The position numbers were made by a program, and so were the translations under genes. Positions 26,111-39,492 of a DNA stretch of 64,000 nt are shown piece by piece. The notes under the pieces were generated by a model that saw only the letters and a program-made list of their open reading frames with translations, was not told the origin of the DNA and did no database searches. Each line of letters starts with the position of its first letter. Position 1 is the stretch's first letter. The stretch is from Campylorhamphus procurvoides (taxonomy: Eukaryota > Chordata > Aves > Passeriformes > Dendrocolaptidae): contig WBMV01003156.1 of the NCBI GenBank assembly GCA_013396655.1, forward strand, positions 2,251,361 to 2,315,360. Direction: 5' to 3'.

Positions 26111-26724
26111 TTGTGGGTACAAGGCTAGAAAGGAACTTAAGGTTCTTTTCTCAGAAAATCAGCATATTTGTATCTGACCTTTAAAAGCCTCTGAATATCA
26201 CAGCTCTTCCTGTCTTATTTGCAAACTGACAATAATATATTTTTGTAGGATGTTAGGAGTTGATTTAGCCAGATTTGTGGAGGGCACTAAATAAGAGTCT
26301 AACAGAACTAGATATGGAATTAGGAACTATTTAATACGTAAAACAGCTTCTACTACTGCTTAGGATTTCTTTACGTGTCATGATTAACTACATGATGCCT
26401 GAGCTGAAATGAGCCTGGGAACAACTGTGAAGGTTTTGTCAGAGTAGTGAGGAGGCAATCTCATGGATCATGGGAGAGCAGTGTGTCTTGACTGGCCCTA
26501 TAACACCACAACTTAAAACCTGAATTGCAGAATGTCTAGCACTTAAGAAGACATAGTATGTGTAACCCTAAAGAAAGGCAGAGTTTGGCCTTGAAAAACC
26601 AAAATACTCAACAACAGGCAACTTTTATAAAACTCTGTTATGATGTAACTTGATTTTGATTATTTCTTACTTCCAAACAGAAAGCAATCATAATTACTGT
26701 GTTTTACATCCTAAAATAATATAT

Positions 26725-26750
26725 GAAGACTTTATTCATATAAAGTCTTC
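26725..26750. repeat. Perfect inverted repeat (11-bp arms)
   Basis: GAAGACTTTAT and its exact reverse complement are separated by TCAT. A second, nearly perfect palindrome (TTCATTCACTGAATGAA) follows at 26753-26769. It is in intron 43. Confidence 0.85.
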
Positions 26751-27769
26751 TTATTCATTCACTGAATGAAGCAAGTTAATAGGTATTTCAGCAAAACATT
26801 CATAATTAAACAATTAAACATTGCCTACATCCCTAAACTATTAATCTTCTGATTGGTAGAAGGAATGGTAAAAGGAGGTCCTTTGTTTAACAGTAACAAA
26901 GAAAAAATAAACAGTATCACTTTTAGAATTTTATTAACTAGAACTGACAATATAGAGTATTCATGTTTGAAAAAAACACTGTGAGTAAAATTATGAAGGT
27001 TTAGACTTAGAAGACATTTCTGAAAATCGGCAGGGTTAGAAATGACATTCATAGGCATTGGGTTGTTGAGAAGCAGGTGCTTTTCTGAAACTTTTTAAAT
27101 CTTTAAAAGTTCAAGAAATCCAAGCGCTTTGCTAAATAAGATAGACAGACACTTCAGGACCACAGAACAATAACCCCTGATTATTAACATATTCCAGAGG
27201 TCTACATCGAGCACATTCTAGACAGAGACTGCAGGAAACCTTACTGATGAATGCATGAGACTTCAGATGCCTTTAAAGAAGAATACTTATATCCTGATTT
27301 CTTTGCAGAATTTTCCTCCAGATTCAGTACCTCCTACCATGTCAATTGTATTTTCTTCAAGAGTATGACATCAAAGTTCCATAAAAATAAAGCTGCATAA
27401 GGTCTGAAAAAGACAATGAGCCTATAAAGAATGGAGCAGCACTAGCAGGGTTCCCTTTGTGCTTACAGGAATGGCTGAAGAAGAGGAAGTCCTAGAAGTA
27501 GATAATGCAAAAGTCAAGAACTATGTCACAGAACTCAACCCATCCAAGCCTCTGCCACCAGTCAGGCTGCATCCCAGGACTCTGAGACCACAAAGGCTTT
27601 TACAGCCCAGAATGCCATTCACTTTCTAAGCTGCAAGTTCACATTGCCAGATCATATCTGACTTTTCATCTACCAATATGCCCAAATCCTCCTCAGGGTT
27701 GCTGTCAAGTCATTCATTAATAATCAGAGTGGAATCAGGAGTGAAAAAGTCAACATGCTTAATTATAGA

Positions 27770-28350
27770 GCTGCCATTCCGAGGGAGCTAGATAGGCTGG
27801 AGCCTTGAGCCAACAGATGCTGCATTAAATTCATCAGGACCAAATACAAAGTCCAGCACCTGGGCAGGAAGAATCCCTTGCAACAATACAGTTTGGGAAC
27901 TGGTTGGTTGGGAAGTGGTTCTGAAGAAAGGATCTGGGGTCCTGCAGGCAGCAAGTGGAACATGAGCCACCAGAGTGCTCTGTGAGGAGAAGCTGAGGGA
28001 AATGGGCAAAGAGATTTGATGAATTCAAGAGCAGCCCTCCAAGACCTCTGAGGAGGCCGTTGAGAAGGTGCAGTAAGGTTCTTCCATGGGGACAGGGTGC
28101 AAGGATGAAAGACAATAGGCTTATGGGAAATGAGAGGTTTATACTAAATGTAAGGAAAAAAATGTCACCATGAAGACAGCCAAGCTGTGGAGCAGGCTCC
28201 AAAGAGGTTGTGCAGTCTCTATTGTTGGAAGTCTTTAAGGCCTGTCTGGCTCAAGCCTTGAGTAACCCAGTCGACTAGTGTTGACCCTGCTTTGTGCAAG
28301 ATGTTAGACTGGGAGAGTTCCTGAAGTCCCTCTCAACTTGAATTAAGGAA
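27770..28350 (+). mobile_element. CR1 LINE, older truncated copy
   Basis: Order of landmarks fits CR1: ACAAAGTCCAGCACCTGGGC (the end of the reverse-transcriptase ORF region), then a segment with GAATTCAAGAGCAGCCCTCC, then AATGAGAGGTTTATACTAAAT with GGAAAAAAATGTCACC, AGCTGTGGAGCAGGCTCC, GAAGTCTTTAAGGCCTGTCTGGC and GTTCCTGAAGTCCCTCTCAAC. It is longer but clearly more diverged than the copy at 20.2 kb, with small indels. Minus-strand ORFs of up to 122 codons in this block are shadows of the repeat. It lies in intron 43. Both boundaries are approximate. Confidence 0.82.
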
Positions 28351-29647
28351 TTGAAAAGCTCTAAGCCACCCTTGCTAGATCTTACACAACACTTGGATCA
28401 GGGATCAGTAGCTTAGGATGGAGGGAAAATAAAGGAGTAAGGTGTAATCACAAAGAGATAAGTTGCTAAAAGGGGCTCTAATGAATTCTTTATGACTAAC
28501 AGGCTAAGCAAATAAAACCTAAGGAAATGAGACTTTAGTGATTATGCTGCCCATCACTCATTTCCAATAATAAATTTTCTAGCTATTTAGCCAGTTTCAG
28601 CCAAATCTGACAAGAAAGTCTCAGTCTCAAAGGTAATTGTGTTGTTATAGGATTTTGAAAAATTGATTTCTGGAGAGAAGGAAGAACATCTTATTTGTTT
28701 TAACACTCCAAAAAGACAAGCAGAGGGTCACTGTGCTCCATTTTGTTTGACATCTCTACTTCAGCCATCCAGCTAATACATGCACAGATGCAAAATATAT
28801 GTATGCTCTATATTCTGTGGGAATTACATGTGAATATTTTTTGCTTTCCTTGGCACCCCACCTCTTTTTAATTTTCTTGCTGTCAAAAAATACTTGTGGA
28901 CAGAAAGAATAAATCAGATAATCTGACTAGAACTGAGGCTATAAAATCATAAAATGTTATCTGGATGTTGCCCTAATAGATAGAGGATTGCCTCAAGGTC
29001 TTAATGAAGTTATTACTAAACCAAATTTTCCTGAGTGATATCAGACATAATGATATAGGAGCAAAGTAATTGTCACTCTTATTTTATTTTAGTGTAACTA
29101 TTGAAAGAATATTTTCAACCTCATGCTAAGAATTAATCCCTCTTTTACTGGGAAAGCAACTGGATACTTAAAATAATTACCAATCAGATGAAATTTCTCA
29201 AAATGAAAGTCTAATCTAAAAGAAAATTATACATTCCAGGAGGAAACAAAGAATATCACACCAGAAAGAACTACTTGCAATGGATCAATGGTGCAGTCTC
29301 CTGTAGAAGCCTAGAAGATAAGGGGATGATGTGCATGTGTCAAACACAGATAGCTGAATAGTGGTGGAGCCAACCAAAGATTGTTGGTAAGAACACACTG
29401 TGAGAAAGAACAGGATGTGGCTGAAGAAAGTGGCATACAGAGCTAGGGCAGCACTTTTCTCTGACAAGCATCCTTGTTCTGGCTCCTGGAGATAAACACA
29501 ACACAGCACAGCCCAAGCAAAGGCTTGAGGTTGAGGAGGCATGGAATGTTGACCAAAGACCAACACAGTGGGGTGGGATCAAGACTCCGAAGTCCCCCAA
29601 AGCTTTCCGACCCATTTTCAAAAAGGTCTGGAAGAATGGACTACACA

Positions 29648-30072
29648 TGATAACTAATTGCATAGAAAGGGAGAAACATATATCCAGAGTGGGGAAAACT
29701 TATCTCTTAAAAGGTACCCCACAAAGCCTGGGTGGTGCTCCTGAGGACCCCAGACATTCCATCATCTGGATCGATAGTGGTTCATTTGTTTGTTCCTGCC
29801 TTCTTTGCTCTCTATTTCTCTTTTTTTTTTCTTCCTTTTTCTTTCTTTGTCTTTCTTTTTATTTCTCTCTCTTTCTTTCCATTTTTTTCTTTCTCTCCTT
29901 CACTCTAATCTCTCTCTCTCTCTCTCTCTTCACTTTCACCCCACCACTTATTCAAAATCCAGCACTGTGGAGTTATACTGTATACCAATTTCCATAACGT
30001 GTATAATTTACTAATAAAACTTTTTAAGTCTTTATGGACCATCTCATTTTTGTCATTCCTTTCTGACATCAG
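29648..30072 (+). mobile_element. Probable endogenous retrovirus LTR (solo), unclassified
   Basis: The block looks like an avian ERV long terminal repeat. It has a promoter-like unique part (around 29700-29780, GGGTGGTGCTCCTGAGGACC), an internal CT-rich low-complexity stretch, then AATCCAGCACTGTGG, and an AATAAAAC polyadenylation signal at about 30014 followed by a T-rich tail. No gag, pol or env remnant is recognised beside it. A related, GC-richer flank at 29285-29647 may belong to the same insertion. I cannot define TG...CA ends or a target-site duplication with certainty, so limits and family are tentative. Confidence 0.42.
29815..29930 (+). repeat. CT/T-rich low-complexity tract with (TC)n core
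   Basis: A pyrimidine-rich tract of about 115 bases ends in a pure TC dinucleotide run at about 29909-29929. It sits within the LTR-like block. It generates open frames rich in phenylalanine, serine and leucine that are not genes. Confidence 0.85.
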
Positions 30073-33000
30073 GCATCTATGAATCTTGGGTACTCATTTC
30101 CCCTTAAGGATGGGATGCCACGGTCTCCCCAGAATAACAGTAAATGGAAAACAGGTTTTGCGTACTTTTACAAAGTATCTCTGGAATACTCTGCTTCAAT
30201 TTAAGAAGGAAATTTATTTTCTGTGTTAAATAAAACTAAATATTTGTAGTTTCCCAGACAAATAAATGCAAGGCTAAGTTAATCTCAAGGGTCTAGATTA
30301 CAAAAATTTTGTGAGCAGACACTACCAGTATGCAGTGTGCCTAGTGCTATAAGAATGAGCCAAAGCACAGAGTTTTTGTCAGGTCAATTGCCATGACATT
30401 TTGGATCACAACAGAAATATTGACTAGCTCTTGCTGAAATCACCTCAGGCACTGACTTGCCCACAAAGAAAAGAAAATTTGAAAATTTACCAGCTCTACG
30501 GAATTACTGAAGGCCACCCGGATAGATGACTGAACCTTGTAGTCTCAAAACTATTCAGTACCAAGGTTTATAACACAAAACTTGCTGCTTTCTACTCCAA
30601 ATAAAATGTGTGTCTTCTTTGCCTCTTTGGCACATGGGGGTATATGTAATAATTTAACAAAAGAAAAAAGTTGCATTCAAACTGCCTTGGAGGAAGAAAA
30701 AGAAAATTATATTTATGATAGCAACTACATGTACAGAACTGAGAAACAACAGTGACGAAAACTGAATAAAGCAGAAAATTGTAACTTCTGACTTTAGCTA
30801 CAGATGTTAAAAGACATGTAGGCTCCCTCTGCTGTCAAAAATGCTCTCTTGGGAGGTACTTAAAGGTAGGTGTACACTGCACCATAGCAACTCCTTAAAA
30901 AGCAGCAATTCCTTAAAAAGCATCAAGGGAATTCCACTAAGGAAATCACCTTAATATATCCAATATGCATTGGACCTAATGTCAGTTCCTGCAACATTAT
31001 CCTTCATCCATTCAGTGCATTCAGTGCACAGCTGACCCAGCTGAATAATCAAAATATTCATCCAGCTAAAAAATTCTTACATGGCACAACGTAATGATTG
31101 TTGTTTCACAACAGCGAAAGCATAACTTAATTGTCAGCACTTAGGGAAAGTAACAAAAGTTATCGGAAATGAAGTTTCAGACCTGCACCTCTCTCATCCT
31201 ACACCTACATAAAAGGGTGTAGCTAAGCCTGAGTGTGCTCTGCCTGTGTTTGAGATGGCTGACTACAAATCAGGACTCTGTGAAGTTACAGAGATGAACT
31301 ATCATAGCACTGTCCCTAAAGCAAGTACACTCTGCACTTCAGCTGTGTCTCATAGCTTATGACACTGACCACAATGTCATATTATTTTCCTATCTGACAT
31401 GAAGGCCCAAGACAGTTCATATCCAGACAGCTCAGTCTATTTGCTTCTGCTTCTATTGGTCTTCATATATATATTTGTATTCCACAGTTCTTCAGCCCAC
31501 ATATTCATGACTAAACTGTAACATTTCCCAGGCATTTCAGTGATAATCTTAGTTTGTACAGCAGAAAAAGACACTCTATGATAATTCCTCTATGAATGTA
31601 GTGCATTTTTGTCACTGAGCATTCTACAGTGAAGTTATGCTAAGTTATGCTAATTGCCAGGCTTCAAGGTTGGTGATTTAAAAACATCCAACATTCTTTT
31701 TCAGCTGAAACACTTTCACAGCACAAATGCATGCTAGATTATCTCCTCTACTTATTAGAAAAATCTTTTAGTTATTTTCACCTGATTTTACAATACAGGC
31801 ACCTTCAATTCTTAAACCAAGAATTTTCTGTTTTAAACTCTAGAACTACCACATGACAGTGATTTAATAAACATAGCTCTCTTTCCAAAAGCTACAGCAC
31901 TATTTCTCATCCTGCCTCAACTTTGCTATCTAAGTTTAACAAATAATTTTAAATTTCCCTTGTAGCTGTTCCATTTAGAAGATGATCTTATATATATTGC
32001 ACTATGAAAAGCGACAATTTAATGGCTATATAAAAAAAGAAAATATTTTCCAGCTTTTTTTTCTGTAAATCAAATCTTTCTAGTTATAAACTAGGCCACA
32101 AAAATATTTCTATATATTTTGGGGTTTTTACATTGTAAATATTGACAGAAAGATCTATTGTTATACATTATTTTATACTTATTTGTAAGTAATTAAGCAA
32201 CCAATGAAACTTACCAATACATTAACTCGATGGTGTGATATTATGAGAGCAAATTAAATGGGAAATCTGTTGCAATAATTTGATTATGAAACAACTGCTA
32301 TGGGGAACATTTCTATACAGTACGCAGGCTATGGAAATAAATTAACAATTAAGGTTGGCTGTTAGAGTCAAGCATTATACACTGCCCTTTTCAAAATCCA
32401 AATGAACAATTTGAGTCACTGCGAAAGAAAGCAAGGGAAAAAAACTACCCTGAATGTAACTAAGGCATGGTAGCTATTTTGAGATTAACATTTAAAAGGA
32501 AATAATTTCCTTCTCTCATTGGGGATGAACTAATCTGATCTGGTTTTCACTCTCACCTTGAGTCCCAAGTCAAGGGTAATTGTCATACCAAGACTTACAA
32601 CGTCAATAGAAATATGTGAGCAGATGCTTTTAGGTAAGAGAACAGCCACTATTTCTGACTTTCTCCCAAAATACCTAAACCTTCCACCAGTTGCTTTTCT
32701 CCCTGTACTGAAACAAAGCCAAGTTTTGTCATTCTCTTTCTCAGAGTTAAGGCAAGGAACAAAGAAATGCTGACTGGACTTAGTGAAAGAGATATATAAC
32801 AACATGTTTAGATATACATTAAACTGCATTGTTCTGTTATACTTTCTAGGTTAAGATTAATCTTCCCTAATTTTATCTATCTAAAAGCAATGTGTCTAGC
32901 CTTATCTTGTCTGGTTTCCCTGAAGATTCAGTGGACCCACTATATAGTTCAACAGTTACCCATGAAAGAATTGCCTGGGAGTATTTAATTGAGAAAGAAT

Positions 33001-35944
33001 GTAGACAAATACTGTAAAATAGATAACTAAAACTTGGATGGCTAAAGGTAGGCAAGATGACTCATGTCTTCAATGACAGAAGAGACCTCATATCATAAAA
33101 CGATAACCATATTCTTAATACATCACTTGGGCTGAATGCAGATGTTTTAGGATTATATCTATATACTTTCTAGTAAGGAAGCAGAGGCCAGAAGCTGGAT
33201 CTGATTCAGATACCACAGGCAGGCACGTCCTCAAGGCTTACTGGTTCTGCAGTAATACACAACATGGGCAGGTTCCTTACTTTTGAAAAATTCATGTATT
33301 GCATTTCTTTTTCCTAATATCCTGACCCATGAATTGGATTAGTTCTCAACTCAACAGAACGTATCAGTAAGGGATTACAAAATCCAGTGCAATGTGGTGT
33401 TAGATATACAACCACAAAATATTATTTCTCTGACAATTAATTGATTCTTTATGTATAGTATGTGTTTTTCATTAGGCCTTTCCAAGCTAATGTAAGGGTA
33501 CTCAGCTGACTATTTGTTGTACTGTTGTCTAAAAATGAAAACAATTCTTAGTATAAGCCTATTTACTAGTTCTTTATGGTTTGCTCTTCTGACTATAAAA
33601 ATTGTTAGCGGTTTGTGAGTTTTAGAAAGCTATAAAGTTCTTTTTATTATCATTATTATAGATTTGCAATCTTTTACGATATAATGTTGGCATATCACTT
33701 TTTTCCACATTTCAGATTTATCAAGAAACACTTTGTAAAGATCTATGATATCAACTTTCCTGCATTCTCTCACAGCATTTAATTTTAATGGATTTGATAT
33801 TAATTAGATGAGTAGTCCATAATGCATGCCCTGGAAGATAATTCTTAAATAAGTAATGAAAAAGGCAAAAATTAGTTGCCTGATACTAATATGAAATATC
33901 CACTGGAATTTTAATTCCTGATCAAGAAACAGATTCAAAAATATTCAAGGTCTACAACATTTTTAAGATGTTCGTATTTTGCTTTGAAATTATATTTTTT
34001 TTTTCTGCCTTATGCTTAATTTTTTTTTTAACATTCTCTGTGAGTGTTTTGCAATTGGTATAGAAACATTTTAAATTAATGTCTATCTGGAAAGGTTTAT
34101 TACACTTTATTGATTCAACAATTTCTGTCAGTGTTAGAGAGGTTACATTTACGGAGCATATGTTGCTCACAGAAGCAAGACTGAGGCATAAATGTCCTGG
34201 GAAGACAATATCCTGAAAAGACAAACAAGATCTTCCACAAGCTGCAAATTGATAAGATAAAAAGTAAGACGGTAATTTAAAAATCTATCTTATATTATCT
34301 TTTCCCACCCCCCAAATATTAGGTGTTCTCATTTAAGATGCATTGGGACCTGGTGTTAGTGTCATTTCTTAAATAGTCATGACTAATAAAAAAAAACCAG
34401 TATCTAAGACTGCTACAAAGAAGGAAGACTTGTGAAAATCTGGTACAAGGACAGGAAAAACTATGGCATCTGAATGGTTATTCTTATTGGCACTGAAACT
34501 TCACCTTTCAAATTCAAATTGAAATATCAGTACATCTGCTGGAAAAGATAACATAGAAATTCAGCCTCCTGAAAACAAATGTTAAAGTTACAAATTAAAT
34601 CATAAATGACTCCTTAGCTCACAAAAGACAAATCATGCCACTGCTGTTTCCTGGAGTTTTCTTTGCGCTCAAAAAACTGAAATGAAGGAAACAAATTTCA
34701 CTTGGTATAAGATGATGTCACTCCCATTTGTCTGTTGGAAACACAACTAATTACTATGTTCTGAAAGTAATTTGTCCAGAAAAGAAACTCACTCCTAACA
34801 AAGAGCCAGGCTAGATCTAGGCGTGACTTAAAAAATTTAGTAAGTTGAAGAGGAATATTTCAACATGTTTGCAAAAGAGTAAGTATTTGCATCCATCTCA
34901 GGTTTCTAAAACCACTGCAAGAATACTTTAGATGATCAGAGCATTTTTGCTTATAATTTTTCAGTTGAATATTGCCTGTTATCTTACAGTAAGTACAGTA
35001 GGAACTCTTATTCAAATGCAGAAAATGTGATGAAGTGACAATGTGAAATAAGGTTTTCAAATACTGTAGAACTGGCCTTGTAAAGCCATTGGAGTGCTCA
35101 CCAACACAATGTATTCCTGTCAAACTGGTGCGTGCTCAGCTATAAAACAAACTAAAAATCTATTTTGATTTCTAATTAAAAGGCACTCGCTACAAAGTTA
35201 ATTACAAAGGATCTAGATATGAATCAGGACTTCCAGGAAATCTATTTTACACAAAAGAATTCAACATAAATGTTTCTAATGGTCTCTATGAGATTTAGAC
35301 TAAGCTAGTAACTACAGGGGTAAGGAAAGTTTTTTTGTTCTTCCATCTGTCTGTGCGACAGTTGAGTTTTCATTTACTTAAATACTGATTTCCATGCTAT
35401 TACAAGACTTTGATTTCCTAAACCCAATATTAAGAAACATAGTTCCAGTATATTTGTTTCTGTAACCTTTCAAACATGGAATATTCACATTCACTTAGAC
35501 ACGCTCCCTTGAAAACTAGACAGCTCCAATAACAATCCCCAAACTGTCCTAAAACATCATCATCAATAGCATATCTCCTAAACACAGCTTCATCCATGTC
35601 TCAAAGGCAGACTTGCTCTGATACTTTCACCCCTTCCAGACACAAACTGCTAGAAGTAAAACGCTAAAGGCCATATTGCCTTCCTTCACCTCCTCCCAGC
35701 ACTCGTGTGCAGTCCAAATGCACCTCACACAACAGCAGAAGCTCCAGGGATCAGCTAGAGTTCAACTAAACCCTCTGAAACAGTGACACAAGACTGACAC
35801 CACAAACAGAAGATTTTAAAGAAAAAGGAAGGCGTGTGATTCCAAACAGCAGCCAAGCTTCTCATCACCTTGAGTTGCTGTCCATCATAATAAAAGAGGA
35901 GAACTCCCCCAGGCAAAAGCCAGCTGGACAGTAATTATACTTTA

Positions 35945-36016
35945 CAGTTCTCTAGTGCCTTTATCTGATGACCTCAAAATACTTGACAAACACTAATTCA
36001 TTTCACCTCACAAGAC
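35945..36016 (+). mobile_element. Ancient MIR/L3-like fragment
   Basis: The order TCTAGTGCCTTTATCTGATG, ACCTCAAAATACTTGACAAA, CACTAATTCATTT and CACCTCACAAG fits the same old amniote repeat family as the copy at 56.4 kb (consensus-like pattern: counts of CTCAAAGCACTTTACAAAC then CCTCACAA). It is more diverged. It lies in intron 43. Confidence 0.5.
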
Positions 36017-38050
36017 TTCTGCTGCTGGCTAAATACTGCTATAGTCTAAATAAGGAATAATTAAGTGTCAGAGATGTAGTCCAAGCTTTCAGCTAACAGT
36101 AAATCACTCTTCTTGTTTCGTACCAGTGGAAGAAAATGCATATCAGGAGATTCCAAAGGTTTCTCAGAGATTAGTCTACTAAAACAGTAACGGAGTAGAT
36201 TCCAAAGGTCTACCAAAACAATAACAGTTTGGACAAAGCCAGTCTCTGGGAAAAGCAAAACACCAAATATTCCCAGGAGTTATTACCTTTGTGAGCATCT
36301 TTGCTTCAGTCTCTGTTTCTAAATTATCCTTCATTTTTGTACATGGCATTGTGACTAACAAGAATTTTTCTTACTACACCAGAACCACACTTGCTATAAA
36401 AAAAAAAAAAGTAATGGGCTTAGAAAAATTTGTAAACCTTACCAGATTTTAAATGTTGAGACAAAGTAGAGGTGACATGAAGATTAATGAATTAGATTTT
36501 TTACTATAATTCTCCCTAATTATTATTTTTTTAAGCTTTACTCACTTCTCTCTCCAACAATCTAAAATCAAAGCTAGTGACTGGCTGAGAGCAGAAATAA
36601 CATGTTTGTACAATTCTGCAAAGTGACAGCTGTTTACCAATATTTCAAAAAAAACTCACCAAAAAACCCAAAAAACCATGAAAGTTATCAAGGATTGGAT
36701 TGTAGGACAAAATCAGTGCATGTAGTTGTTTCTTCTAGTTACTTTTAGTTATTCCTTACCCATCTAGAATCCTATCTCATCCTACTATACAATAATTATT
36801 TGGACATTAAGTTAATTTTTATAGAATAATTATTATACAAATAAGGCCATTGTCTCAGACAAGGGATATTTCTAAACATATGTGGAGTGCAAAAACTGAT
36901 GTTCTAGAAAATATCAATCTCTTGTCTTCCGAGGTGGCATATCAAATGAAATTTCTAATCTCAAGTTTTCAGCATGGTCTGAAGAGCCAATTCTGTGAAA
37001 TTCCTATGAATGGACAATTTAAATGAATGGAGCTAGTCACATATATAATGATTTTCATTATCAGATTAATGTCTTATATGCTCATAGGAATTGTCAAGGA
37101 CTTTTCTGTGGTAATTCAATAAATCCTTAAAACTATGACTTTTTATCTAAGACAAACTTACTTTTTAAGTTACTCAAACTGGGAAAAAAAAGTACATCCC
37201 TTAAGCGAGAGCAACTTCTGGATCACTGCCTGTAACATCTGATACTTCATCTAATTGAAAAGATTAAGAGGAAGTATAAATCCATATCTTTTACTGCACA
37301 ATGCCAAAATTTGAAAGCATTGCCTATCTACTGCAGAGCACAAATAAGTTTACTGGTTTGTTAGCCTCTGTCTACTATGTTTCTAAACATGAGCCATGAG
37401 CTATATGAAATAGGTTTGGCTGTATTTTGTATCATAATACAATTCCCAGATTACAAACATCAGAAATAATATACAATGAGAAAAAAACCCCAATTATATC
37501 ATACTGTAGAAGATCACAGCTTTATTTAATTTTAATGCCTTTCTATACTTCTCTTGAAGTGTAATATACAAAATTATAAAAAGCTGACACCAAATTTAGA
37601 GCTGCTAACAATTCTAGCTATGCTCCTCAGACATAAAGTGACAACTGCTCCTCAAACTAGTAAATCCTCTGCAATTAGAAGGGATTTCACTCTCAAGCAC
37701 CCATCACATATTCAAATTTTTAAACCAATAACAAATGGACAAAAGACTAAATGCTTAAAACTATCTCAGGGTAAAGGTATGTTGTTTTTTATAAAGACAT
37801 CGAAATATGTTTGCAACATGATGTTAGATTTTGGTCCAATGCAAGTGGTAGTTGGTCAACATATTTTTTTTACAGAAATACTCATAAATTAAATTACAAT
37901 TCTATAGAAATGTGTTTTTGTGACTTTAAAAGGTATTCCCACAAAAAAACCCCCAAACCAAATCAACCCAAAAAACCACTAAAAAGCAATCAACAGGAGG
38001 CCAAATATTCATGGATGTTATCAGAAAGAGCAATTTTTCAAGTTACTTAC

Positions 38051-38223
38051 GCCTGTCGCTCCCTATACATCTTGTTGACTTTCTCCCACTGCAAATTAAG
38101 CTGGGTCAGTTTTTCTTGTATATTTGCTGCTTCCTTTGGTGTAGCACTTTGCAAAGCCGGTGTCTTCTTATTGTGAATAATTTCTACACGACCTTGCAGT
38201 CTCCCCAGGCTATCTTTAATGCT
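38051..38223 (-). CDS. DMD: Dystrophin exon 43 (spectrin repeat 16, helices B-C)
   Basis: This exon is 173 bp, the human length. It starts in phase 0 and leaves two bases (GC) for a codon completed by exon 44. The acceptor ends TTTTACAG after a long T-rich tract above 38223; the donor is GTAAGT at 38050-38045. The peptide starts SIKDSLGRLQGRVEII and ends VNKMYRERQ. The motif LQWEKVNKMY carries the conserved helix C tryptophan of repeat 16. About 37 of 57 residues match human by eye, with LQSATP kept. It is human residues about 2040-2097. Loss of this exon alone would shift the frame, as in human. Repeat 16 forms half of the nNOS-binding module in mammals. Confidence 0.97.
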
Positions 38224-39445
38224 CTGTAAAATCAAGATTTAAAAAAAAAATAATAAAAAATATTTTTATAAATAACAAATAATTTTTCATAATAAAAAAA
38301 TGGTGGATTGATAATAATTGATAATAATATCAGTTTTACAATAAGCAGGTATAATAACTGATATAATTCTTCTACTATGCCTTATATTTTACCCCTCTGC
38401 CACTATTTTCCTATCATTGCTCTACCTCATTTTTTTAACACTGATGATTTCTTTTTGGTTTTGGTCGTTCATTCTTTTTTCATTGCGTTAATCAAACTAA
38501 GTAGTCGTTTTCAATTTGTTCCACTTTACTGGACACTCTCTCCAAGCATTTTAAAATTGCATCTAAGAGTACTAGTTTTAATGCAGACTTTAAAATGTTA
38601 CTCTACTAGTAAACTTGGATGTATAAAATTTAGTCTACATGAAGTTGCTGCAGAGATGTGTGTAGCTACTAGGAAGAAGTTGCTAGTCTTAGAAAGCTAT
38701 TAGAAACCAGATAGACCTCATGAACAGCTTGAACTAAACTGAAATGTTTCCCAGTCCATGAGCAAGGAGGTATTCTCTCTCTCCTGCTTCTTTTTATTTT
38801 TTTTTGTGTAATATATGTGAGCTGCAAATGTTGATTTGACTTCTAACTCTGCAACTCCTGATTTTTCTTAATAATGAAACGTTTTATATATCCACGTTGA
38901 CTATACATAGCATTTCCTCCTCTTTCAGTATTATGAATTCTGATTCTACAAATGGGATTTAATACTTTTTTTTCTAATAAACACAACATCCATACCATCT
39001 CACAGTTAGATAATACATTCTACAATTCTATTGCAATGAATTTGATTTAAAACCCATACTTTAGAACCCATGCATAACAGAGTGTACTGCTATATTACTA
39101 GTAGTACTAATATGAAGTGACAGGGAGATAGATAATTACCTAAATAATTTGCTCCTAGAAATTGCTGAATAAAGATTTTAAAAACAGTAAGCACTTAATA
39201 CAAAATCTGAATAACTCTTGAAGTGACAAAAAATGTCATTGTAATTTTATAACTAATTGAAGTTTTAACACAGCATTTACTATTTTGTAAAAGAATGGAA
39301 GTCCTTACAAAAATGTGAAGGCAATGACTGAAATAACCCTCTCCACAGTGCCCCCCCACCTAAAAAAAACCAAACCAGAACAAAATTACACTGGGTTCCT
39401 AAAAATCTAGGGCTGTAAATACTGTAACATGCTGTTCTTTGAGGA

Positions 39446-39492
39446 AAGGAACGGAAAAAAAAAAGGGAAAGAGAAAAGGGAAAAGGGAAAGG
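39446..39492 (+). repeat. Purine-rich GGGAAAA tract
   Basis: A strand-asymmetric run of A and G made of imperfect GGGAAA/GGGAAAA units lies in intron 42. On the DMD transcript it is a pyrimidine tract. Confidence 0.85.

Larger units (their letters stand above)
11027..38050 (-). other. DMD: Intron 43 of DMD (complete, 27,024 bp)
   Basis: It runs from the exon 43 donor at 38050 to the exon 44 acceptor at 11027. It contains most of the recognisable repeats in the window: CR1 fragments near 20.2 and 27.8-28.3 kb, a probable LTR near 29.6-30.1 kb, a 45-base T run at 11630, a GC-richer block at 15.5-16.5 kb, a CpG-rich patch at 25.7-26.1 kb, and an MIR/L3-like scrap at 35.9 kb. I see no further dystrophin exon. 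Human intron 43 is about 70 kb, so this one is strongly contracted. Confidence 0.9.

Noticed and set aside
27763..28202. Overlapping minus-strand open frames up to 122 codons
   Set aside because: They are reverse-strand shadows of a CR1 fragment.
29647..30014. Phenylalanine/serine/leucine-rich open frames
   Set aside because: They are translations of a CT-rich low-complexity tract inside the LTR-like block.
37811..38229. Plus-strand open frames of 121 and 72 codons
   Set aside because: They overlap exon 43 on the opposite strand and have no independent support.
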